Origin: Bacillota bacterium
Lineage (GTDB): Bacteria > Bacillota > Clostridia > Lachnospirales > Lachnospiraceae
DNA length: 32,173 bases
Reading direction: 5' to 3'
Assembly: GCA_023423335.1 (NCBI GenBank)
Contig: JAFAFU010000024.1
Location: forward strand, 1-32,173
Part shown: in pieces, positions 13,494 through 19,660 of the stretch
Position numbering within the stretch: position 1 is the stretch's first letter
How the letters are laid out: every line of letters starts with the position of its first letter
The notes under the pieces: model-generated
Told to the model about the DNA's origin: nothing
The model's input: the letters and a program-made list of their open reading frames with translations, nothing else
Database searches by the model: none
Position numbers and translations under genes: made by a program

Positions 13494-13536
13494 GGAGCGA
13501 GTTTCTTCCGGTCACAAACATAAGGAGGTTATTGCT

Positions 13537-14358
13537 ATGAGACAGGTTGCAATTTACGGAAAAGGCGGAATCGGAAAATCAACCACTACACAGAATTTAA
13601 CAGCCGGGTTAGGCGAGATGGGTAAAAACATCATGATTGTCGGCTGTGATCCCAAGGCAGACTCAACGAGATTAATCCTTGGAGGTCTGGCACAAAAGAC
13701 GGTACTCGACACCTTAAGAGAAGAGGGCGAGGATATTGACCTGGAATACATCATGAAGCGCGGCTTTGCAAATATCCGCTGTGTTGAATCCGGAGGTCCG
13801 GAACCCGGCGTCGGCTGTGCCGGCCGTGGCATTATTACATCCATTAACCTGCTGGAGCAGCTGGGTGCTTACACAGACGATCTGGATTATGTATTTTATG
13901 ATGTACTTGGCGACGTAGTGTGCGGAGGCTTCGCGATGCCGATCCGCGAAGGGAAAGCACAGGAGATCTACATCGTAGCCTCAGGTGAAATGATGGCTCT
14001 GTATGCAGCTAATAATATCTCCAAAGGGATCCAAAAATATGCCTCGACGGGCGGGGTAAGGCTGGGTGGCATCATTTGTAATTCCAGAAAGGTGGATGGA
14101 GAAGCTGAGCTGGTGGATGCATTTGCAAGAGAATTAGGTTCCCAGATGATTCACTTTGTACCGAGGGATAACATGGTACAGAGGGCGGAGATCAACAAAA
14201 AAACTGTCATTGACTTTGATCTGAAGGCGAATCAGGCGGATGAATACCGGACACTTGCCCGTAAGATTGACGGAAACGATATGTTTGTAATCCCGAAGCC
14301 GATGACGCAGGAGCGACTTGAGGAGCTTTTAATGGAACATGGTATTTTGGATCTGTAA
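13537..14358 (+). CDS. nifH: Nitrogenase iron protein NifH
   Basis: 273 aa. The ATG at 13537 follows AAGGAGG at 6 bases; an in-frame upstream ATG-less extension through the leader hairpins is not used. Dinitrogenase reductase: an ATP-dependent electron donor to the MoFe protein, homodimer with one 4Fe-4S cluster. Seen: Walker A GKGGIGKSTT (8-17), DPKADSTRL, cluster ligands Cys94 (GVGCAGRG) and Cys129 (GDVVCGGF), switch region DVLGDVVC. Arg97 corresponds to the ADP-ribosylation site of other NifH, though no draT/draG is in view. It is slightly shorter than the A. vinelandii protein, as in clostridia. First gene of the operon, with nifI1 24 bp downstream. Confidence 0.98.
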   Translation: MRQVAIYGKGGIGKSTTTQNLTAGLGEMGKNIMIVGCDPKADSTRLILGGLAQKTVLDTLREEGEDIDLEYIMKRGFANIRCVESGGPEPGVGCAGRGIITSINLLEQLGAYTDDLDYVFYDVLGDVVCGGFAMPIREGKAQEIYIVASGEMMALYAANNISKGIQKYASTGGVRLGGIICNSRKVDGEAELVDAFARELGSQMIHFVPRDNMVQRAEINKKTVIDFDLKANQADEYRTLARKIDGNDMFVIPKPMTQERLEELLMEHGILDL

Positions 14359-14382
14359 AGATAGAATAATGGAGGTGCACTT

Positions 14383-14709
14383 ATGGTATTAATCAGATCG
14401 ATCATTCGCCCGGAAAAGGTTGGAATCGTATTATCAGAGCTTTTATCTGCCGGATTTCCCGCTGTTACCAAGATGGATGTATATGGACGCGGCAAGCAGA
14501 AGGGAGTTAAGGTCGGGGAGGTATTCTACGATGAAATCCCGAAGGAGATGCTTTTAATGGTAGTAGAGGATAAGGATAAGGAGGATGTCATCCGGATCAT
14601 TATGAAATATGCCCGTACCGGAGACGAGGGGCATTTTGGCGATGGCAGGATTTTTGTAAGTCCGGTGGAAGAGGCTTATACCATCAGTACAAAGAAAAAA
14701 GGAATATAA
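14383..14709 (+). CDS. nifI1: NifI1, PII-family regulator of nitrogenase
   Basis: 108 aa; GGAGGTG precedes the ATG. A PII-like fold: MVLIRSIIRPEKVGIVLSEL (strand 1 and helix 1), VTKMDVYGRGKQKG leading into a T-loop, LLMVVEDKDKEDVIRIIMKYA, and the PII signature-like ARTGDEGHFGDGRIFVSPV. NifI1 with NifI2 forms a hetero-oligomer that binds and switches off dinitrogenase in response to ammonium and is relieved by 2-oxoglutarate and ATP, as shown in methanogens. Position between nifH and nifD is the hallmark of this post-translational system. The T-loop is short and lacks the GlnB uridylylation tyrosine context. Confidence 0.95.
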   Translation: MVLIRSIIRPEKVGIVLSELLSAGFPAVTKMDVYGRGKQKGVKVGEVFYDEIPKEMLLMVVEDKDKEDVIRIIMKYARTGDEGHFGDGRIFVSPVEEAYTISTKKKGI

Positions 14710-14767
14710 AGGCTGAAAAGAAAACGCTTTTCAACCGGCAAAATGCCTATAGGCATAGGAGGTAAGT

Positions 14768-14818
14768 GTGAAGAAAAGCATCTTCACACGGGAAGAACTA
14801 CGAATGTTCACATCCTAG
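14768..14818 (+). CDS. Putative 16-aa leader peptide between nifI1 and nifI2
   Basis: A GTG at 14768 lies 5 bases after AGGAGG and opens a 16-codon frame (KKSIFTREELRMFTS after the start) ending TAG at 14816-14818. The stop lies inside the loop of the terminator-like hairpin, so ribosome position could govern its folding. There is no run of one amino acid as in classic amino-acid attenuators. It may also be fortuitous. Confidence 0.35.
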   Translation: MKKSIFTREELRMFTS

Positions 14819-14847
14819 GTGCTCATTCTTTGTTCTTCCGGGTTTTT
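14791..14847 (+). terminator. Terminator-like stem within the nif operon
   Basis: GGAAGAAC (14791-14798) pairs with GTTCTTCC (14832-14839); after a 3x3 internal loop GAATG (14802-14806) pairs with CATTC (14824-14828); the stem is followed by GGGTTTTT. It must be leaky or regulated, because nifI2 to nifV-alpha lie downstream. Confidence 0.55.
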
Positions 14848-14882
14848 GAGCTGCCGCGAAACGGCGGCATGGAGGTAAGTAT

Positions 14883-15266
14883 ATGAAAGAGGTAATGGCG
14901 ATTGTCAGACAGAATAAGGTCAATGTGACCAAGGAAGCCCTGGCGGAGGCGGGTATCCCGGCCTTCACCTGCAGAAAAGTTCTCGGCAGAGGGAAAAAGC
15001 TGATTGATATGACCTTGCTGCGATCCATCGTAGATTCCGGTGAGATCCCTGCAAGCCCCCACGGGGAGTACCTGTCAGAGACGAACCGGCTGATCTCCAA
15101 ACGGGTATTTACGATGATTGTGGATGATGAAGATGTGGATATGGCTGTAAAGGCGATTATGGATGTGAACTCAACCGGCAATCCCGGTGACGGAAAGATA
15201 TTTATTCTGCCCATTATGGAAAATTACCGGGTGCGTAACGGAGAAATGACAACGGAAGCATATTAG
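14883..15266 (+). CDS. nifI2: NifI2, PII-family regulator of nitrogenase
   Basis: 127 aa; GGAGGT directly after a GC hairpin, 6 bases before the ATG. A PII-like protein with MKEVMAIVRQNKVNVTKEAL, FTCRKVLGRGKKL, an enlarged T-loop region (residues about 43-70) and the C-terminal signature NSTGNPGDGKIFILPIME. It is the partner of NifI1 in ammonium switch-off of dinitrogenase; the ligands in the characterised system are 2-oxoglutarate and ATP. Longer than NifI1, as is usual. nifD starts 17 bp downstream. Confidence 0.95.
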   Translation: MKEVMAIVRQNKVNVTKEALAEAGIPAFTCRKVLGRGKKLIDMTLLRSIVDSGEIPASPHGEYLSETNRLISKRVFTMIVDDEDVDMAVKAIMDVNSTGNPGDGKIFILPIMENYRVRNGEMTTEAY

Positions 15267-15283
15267 CCTGGGAGGTGCTGAAT

Positions 15284-16882
15284 ATGGATGCTATGAACAG
15301 AGTACTTGACCAGTATAACTCCAAGGTTTATAAAAACCGCAAGGAGCATATGGTCAATGTAGGAAACAATGAAAACAATAATGAGATTGCGGCAAATGTC
15401 CGGACGATTCCCGGAATTATGACGCAAAGAGGCTGCTGTTATGCCGGGTGTAAGGGTGTTGTTCTGGGGCCGATTAAGGATGCCTTTATTATTACCCATG
15501 GACCGATCGGCTGTGCCTATTATTCCTGGGGGACCAGAAGACATAAGGCAAAAACGGCGGAAGGGGAGGACAATTACCTGCAGTATTGCTTCTCAACCGA
15601 TCTTCAGGAACCGGATATCGTATTTGGAGGGGAGAAGAAACTGAAGAAATCCATAACGGAAGCAGTTGAGCTGTTTCATCCCTCCACCATCATGATCTGC
15701 TCCACCTGCCCGGTCGGCCTGATTGGCGATGATATCCATGCGGTGGCAAAATGGGCGGAGAAGGAATACGGCATAAAATGCATTGCTTTCAGCTGTGAGG
15801 GCTATAAGGGCGTCAGCCAGTCCGCAGGACATCATATCGCAAACAATCAACTGGTAAGATACGTCATCGGTGAGGGTGACAGGGAGATTACGAATAAGTT
15901 TTCGGTCAATCTTCTTGGTGAATACAATATTGGTGGTGATGGCTGGGAGACGGAGAGACTGCTGAAAAGAATCGGCTATGAGGTGGTATCCACCTTTACC
16001 GGAGGCAGCAGCATCGAGGATCTAAAGAATGCTCACAAAGCCAATTTAAGCCTGGTTCAGTGCCATCGATCCATAAATTATATTGCCGAATTGATTGAAA
16101 CGAAATACGGTATCCCCTGGATGAAGATTAACTTCATCGGAGTGGAGGGTACGATTAAAACCCTGCGGGATATTGCAAGGTATTTTAATGATCCGGAGCT
16201 TACGGCAAGAACCGAAGCAGTCATAGCGGATGAGCTGGGACTGATTGAGGAGGATATGGCCTATTATAAAAGCCGATTGAAGGGAAAGACGGCGGCAATC
16301 TATGTCGGCGGCTCCCGCGCACACCACTATCAGTTTCTGTTAAATGATCTGGGAGTGCATACGATACTGGCCGGATATGAATTTGGCCATAGGGAGGAAT
16401 ATGAGGGCAGGGAAGTCATACCCTTCGTAAAACCGGATGCTGACAGTAAGAACATCGAGTCCATCACCGTGAAACCGGATTCGGAAAAATATCATGTTTA
16501 TTTGTCCGAAGAGGATATCAATAAACTGAAGGAAGAAAAGCTTATCGACTACTACGGCGGTATGGTGAAGGATATGAATAACGGGACCTATATGGTGGAT
16601 GACCTGAATCATTATGAGACGGAGGAATTCCTGAAGTTATTAAAACCGGACATTTTCTTCTCCGGTATCAAGGATAAATATGTGGCGCAAAAGGGCGGTG
16701 TATTATCCAGACAGCTTCATTCCTATGATTACAGCGGACCATATGCATGCTTCCGTGGCGCGGTTAACTTCGCCAGGGATATCACAATGGGGATTTACAC
16801 CCCGGCCTGGAGCTATGTGAAGACACCGTGGAAGACAGCACCGATATTGGAAGGAAGGATGGGAGGCGGCGAAGCATGCTAG
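15284..16882 (+). CDS. nifD: Nitrogenase MoFe protein alpha subunit NifD
   Basis: 532 aa from the ATG at 15284 (MDAMNRVLDQ); the GTG at 15275 lies within the ribosome site GGAGGTG. Forms the alpha2beta2 MoFe protein with NifK and binds FeMo-cofactor. P-cluster ligands: Cys51 (QRGC), Cys77 (PIGC) and Cys142 (CSTC). Cofactor ligands: Cys260 (LVQCHRS) and His479 (LHSYDYSG). Active-site Gln179 and His183 lie in GVSQSAGHHIAN. Residues about 378-430 form the roughly 50-residue insertion typical of clostridial NifD. YAGCKGVV carries Cys56 where A. vinelandii has Ser. nifK overlaps its 3' end by 7 bp. Confidence 0.98.
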   Translation: MDAMNRVLDQYNSKVYKNRKEHMVNVGNNENNNEIAANVRTIPGIMTQRGCCYAGCKGVVLGPIKDAFIITHGPIGCAYYSWGTRRHKAKTAEGEDNYLQYCFSTDLQEPDIVFGGEKKLKKSITEAVELFHPSTIMICSTCPVGLIGDDIHAVAKWAEKEYGIKCIAFSCEGYKGVSQSAGHHIANNQLVRYVIGEGDREITNKFSVNLLGEYNIGGDGWETERLLKRIGYEVVSTFTGGSSIEDLKNAHKANLSLVQCHRSINYIAELIETKYGIPWMKINFIGVEGTIKTLRDIARYFNDPELTARTEAVIADELGLIEEDMAYYKSRLKGKTAAIYVGGSRAHHYQFLLNDLGVHTILAGYEFGHREEYEGREVIPFVKPDADSKNIESITVKPDSEKYHVYLSEEDINKLKEEKLIDYYGGMVKDMNNGTYMVDDLNHYETEEFLKLLKPDIFFSGIKDKYVAQKGGVLSRQLHSYDYSGPYACFRGAVNFARDITMGIYTPAWSYVKTPWKTAPILEGRMGGGEAC

Positions 16883-18240
16883 ACTATACAAAGAAAGAGT
16901 CATATGAAAGAAGTGCGTTGAGAATTAACCCGGCAAAGACCTGCCAGCCGGTAGGGGCAATGTATGCGGCCTTAGGTGTCCATGGCTGTATGCCCCACAG
17001 TCACGGTTCGCAGGGCTGCTGCGCCTTTCATAGAATGTTTTTAACCAGACACTTTAAAGATCCGGCGATGGCGTCCTCCAGTTCCTTTACTGAGGGCGCC
17101 TCTGTCTTTGGAGGCGGGACGAATCTAAAGACGGCGGCTAAGAACATATTCGATATTTATAATCCGAAAATAATTGCGGTGCACACCACCTGTTTGTCGG
17201 AGACCATCGGTGACGACCTGAATGCCTTAATTCAGGGAATTGATATTCCGGAAGGCAAATACATGGTTCACACGAATACCCCAAGCTATAAGGGCTCGCA
17301 TATCACCGGCTTCAGTAATATGGTAGCCAGCTTCATTCAGTATCTGTCCGTATCCTCGGGTAAGAAGAACGGTAAGGTGGCGATTTTTCCGGGCTTTGTC
17401 AATCCGGGGGATATGAGGGAAATGAAGCGGCTGGCGGAGGCTATGGGGATATCCTATACGATGCTTCCCGATACGAGCGGTGTTATGGACAGCCCGATGA
17501 CCGGTAAGTTTACGATGTATCCGAAGGGCGGTACTTCGGTGGATGAAATCATATCGCTGGGCGACTGCACCGATGCCATTGCCTTTGGCAGGATGGCGAG
17601 CGAAGCTTCGGCGGAAGCATTGTCAAAGAAATGCGGTGTTTTGTACCGCCTGCTGCCGTTACCGGTCGGCATCGGCCGTACCGACGAATATATCCTGGCT
17701 TTACAAAGCCTTACAAAGAAAGAGGTTCCCTATACGCTGGAGGAGGAGCGGGGACAGCTGGTTGACATTCTGATAGATATCCACCCCTATACCTATGATA
17801 AGAAGACTGCCATCTTCGGTGATCCGGATACCGTTCTCAGCCTCGCAGAATTTGTCCTGGAGATGGGTATGCTTCCGAAATACCTGGTGACCGGCACTCC
17901 GGGAGATGCCTTTGAAGCCGCCGCAGAAGAGCTCTTCTCCAAATTCGGGGTGCAGGGCTGTAAGGCCAAGGCTTCCGGAGATTTATATGAGCTCCATCAG
18001 TGGATCAAGGAAGAAGCGGTGGATCTGCTGATCGGCGGAACCCAGGGCAAGTATATTGCACGGGCCGAGGATATTCCTTTTGTCAGGGCCGGTTTTCCGA
18101 TAATTGACCGGTATATTCATTCCTACCTGCCCCTGGTTGGCTACAAGGGCAGCATGAGGCTGGCGGAGCTGATTACCAATGCCCTGATGGACCGGATGGA
18201 CCGGGACAGCGCGGAAGAAGACTTTGAGATGGTTATGTAA
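16876..18240 (+). CDS. nifK: Nitrogenase MoFe protein beta subunit NifK
   Basis: 454 aa, the short clostridial form lacking the N-terminal extension of the roughly 520-residue proteobacterial protein. The ATG at 16876 overlaps the nifD stop and has GGGAGG 9 bases upstream; an earlier in-frame ATG inside nifD is not needed. P-cluster ligands Cys23 (KTCQPVGA), Cys48 (GSQGCCAF) and Cys106 (HTTCLSETIGDD) are present, with ASSSSFTEGASVFGG typical of NifK. It pairs with NifD in the cytosol. The overlap implies translational coupling, keeping subunits at 1:1. About 67 nt follow before nifE, including a hairpin. Confidence 0.98.
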   Translation: MLDYTKKESYERSALRINPAKTCQPVGAMYAALGVHGCMPHSHGSQGCCAFHRMFLTRHFKDPAMASSSSFTEGASVFGGGTNLKTAAKNIFDIYNPKIIAVHTTCLSETIGDDLNALIQGIDIPEGKYMVHTNTPSYKGSHITGFSNMVASFIQYLSVSSGKKNGKVAIFPGFVNPGDMREMKRLAEAMGISYTMLPDTSGVMDSPMTGKFTMYPKGGTSVDEIISLGDCTDAIAFGRMASEASAEALSKKCGVLYRLLPLPVGIGRTDEYILALQSLTKKEVPYTLEEERGQLVDILIDIHPYTYDKKTAIFGDPDTVLSLAEFVLEMGMLPKYLVTGTPGDAFEAAAEELFSKFGVQGCKAKASGDLYELHQWIKEEAVDLLIGGTQGKYIARAEDIPFVRAGFPIIDRYIHSYLPLVGYKGSMRLAELITNALMDRMDRDSAEEDFEMVM

Positions 18241-18276
18241 AAAGCGAATTAAACCATAATTTATTTGGGATTTGAG

Positions 18277-18293
18277 ATGCCGCATAATGGCAT
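18277..18293 (+). promoter_or_regulatory. Hairpin next to the nifE ribosome site
   Basis: ATGCC-GCATAAT-GGCAT, followed 3 bases later by GGAGGT (18297-18302). The block TTTGAG.TGCCGC...GGCATcatGGAGGT resembles the nifI2 leader (14846-14876), so the two share a common upstream module. Confidence 0.55.
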
Positions 18294-18307
18294 CATGGAG
18301 GTATGAT

Positions 18308-19660
18308 ATGGAGAATGCAGTTGTATTAGAGGAAAGAAGGGATTTCATCAGACTGAAGCAGGAGGGCGGCTGCGAGGGAAATGGGATGAAATGTGACACC
18401 AACAGCGTATCCGGTGCGGTAAGCCAGAGGGCCTGTGTCTATTGCGGAGCCAGAGTGGTCCTAAATCCTATCACGGATGCATTTCATATTGTACATGGGC
18501 CAATCGGATGTGCCAGCTATACCTGGGACATCCGGGGAAGCCTAAGCAGCGGCGAGGAGCTGTATCGCAACAGCTTTTCCACAGATCTGAGGGAACAGGA
18601 TGTGATCTTTGGAGGGGAGAAGAAGCTGGAGGCTGCAATTGAAGAAGTGGCTGAAAAATATCGGCCGAAGCTGGTTTTTGTCTATGCCACCTGTATCGTC
18701 GGAGTTATCGGAGACGATATCGAGGCCGTATGCAGAAGAGCCTCCGCCAAGTATAGCATCCGGGTCATCCCGGTGAAATCACCGGGGTTTTCAGGTAATA
18801 AATCGGTGGGCTATAAAATGGCCTGTAATGCGATCATGGAACTCATAACCCCCCATATACCGGTAAAACGGGGAGGAGTAAATATCCTGGGGGATTTTAA
18901 CCTGGCAGGTGAGCTGTGGATTGTGAAGGATTATTTATCGGGGATAGGGATAACCGTAAATTCTGCGATTACAGGAGACTCGGATTACAAGACCCTGATC
19001 CAGGCTCCGGCTGCCGAATTGAATGTCGTACAGTGCGCAGGTTCCAGTACTTATCTGGCGAACCGGATGGAAGAAGAGCTGGGAATACCGTATATAAAGG
19101 TCAGCTTTTATGGGATAGAGGATACAGTCAATTCCTTAGTCCGGATAGCGGAAGCCATGGGGGATGATAAAGCCAGGCAGCTGGCCGTTGAATTTGGGAA
19201 AGCAGAGTCGGAGAAGCTGCAGGATTTCCTGTCCCTATATCGGAGCAGGCTGGAGGGAAAAAGAGCCGCTATCTATGTAGGGGGAGGCTTCAAAGCGATC
19301 TCCCTGATCCGCCAGTTCGAATCCCTGGGTATGAAAACCGTAGTTGTCGGCACCCAGACCGGCAAGAAGGAGGATTATGATATCATTGAGGGATTAGTCG
19401 GTGAGGACACGGTCATCCTGGACGATGCCAATCCGGCCGAATTGGAACGCTTTATCATGGAACAGGGAGCGGATATCCTGGTTGGTGGTGTGAAGGAAAG
19501 GCCGCTTGCCTATAAGCTTGGGATTGGCTTTTGCGACCACAACCATGAGCGGAAGCACCCCTTATGCGGCTTCGACGGAGTAGTCAATTTTACGAAGGAA
19601 ATTAATCAAAGCATTAACCACCCGGTATGGAAATACATTCGGAAGGAGGCGGCCCTATGA
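18308..19660 (+). CDS. nifE: Nitrogenase cofactor scaffold NifE
   Basis: 450 aa from the ATG at 18308, preceded by GGAGGT. A NifD paralogue which, with NifN, forms the NifEN scaffold where the NifB-made cluster matures to FeMo-co with Mo and homocitrate. Seen: QRACVYCGARVVLNPITDAFHIVHGPIGC (read as the two NifD-like cysteine segments), YATCIVGVIGDDIEAV, and C-terminal GVKERPLAYKLGIGFCDHN instead of the NifD cofactor-histidine motif. Its TGA overlaps the ATG of nifN-B (ATGA), indicating coupling between the two scaffold subunits. Confidence 0.96.
   Translation: MENAVVLEERRDFIRLKQEGGCEGNGMKCDTNSVSGAVSQRACVYCGARVVLNPITDAFHIVHGPIGCASYTWDIRGSLSSGEELYRNSFSTDLREQDVIFGGEKKLEAAIEEVAEKYRPKLVFVYATCIVGVIGDDIEAVCRRASAKYSIRVIPVKSPGFSGNKSVGYKMACNAIMELITPHIPVKRGGVNILGDFNLAGELWIVKDYLSGIGITVNSAITGDSDYKTLIQAPAAELNVVQCAGSSTYLANRMEEELGIPYIKVSFYGIEDTVNSLVRIAEAMGDDKARQLAVEFGKAESEKLQDFLSLYRSRLEGKRAAIYVGGGFKAISLIRQFESLGMKTVVVGTQTGKKEDYDIIEGLVGEDTVILDDANPAELERFIMEQGADILVGGVKERPLAYKLGIGFCDHNHERKHPLCGFDGVVNFTKEINQSINHPVWKYIRKEAAL

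Larger units (their letters stand above)
13320..13536 (+). promoter_or_regulatory. Structured nifH leader with internal terminator
   Basis: Five hairpins in a row: AGGCCG/CGGCCT (13353-13382, with an inner ATCCT/AGGGT stem), the terminator AGACGTC/GACGTCT with T-rich tail (13398-13439), TGCAC-GAAA-GTGCA (13439-13452), GCCTG-CATA-CAGGC (13465-13478) and GGAGAAAC/GTTTCTTC (13482-13508). The nifH ribosome site follows. The layout suggests transcription attenuation or antitermination controlling nif; ANTAR-type regulation, known for nitrogen genes elsewhere, is one possibility, but its hexaloop signature was not confirmed. Confidence 0.6.
14714..14869 (+). promoter_or_regulatory. Five-hairpin intergenic control region between nifI1 and nifI2
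   Basis: Within 156 nt the plus strand forms TGAAAAG/CTTTTCA (14714-14733), the perfect palindrome ATGCCTATAGGCAT (14743-14756), TGTGAAG/CTTCACA (14767-14788), a long terminator-like stem (14791-14847) and TGCCGC-GAAACG-GCGGCA (14852-14869). Ribosome sites follow directly after the second hairpin (AGGAGG, 14757-14762) and the fifth (GGAGGT, 14871-14876). This is far more structure than operon spacers usually have and may set the NifI1:NifI2 or NifH:NifDK ratio by attenuation, processing or translational gating. Confidence 0.7.
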
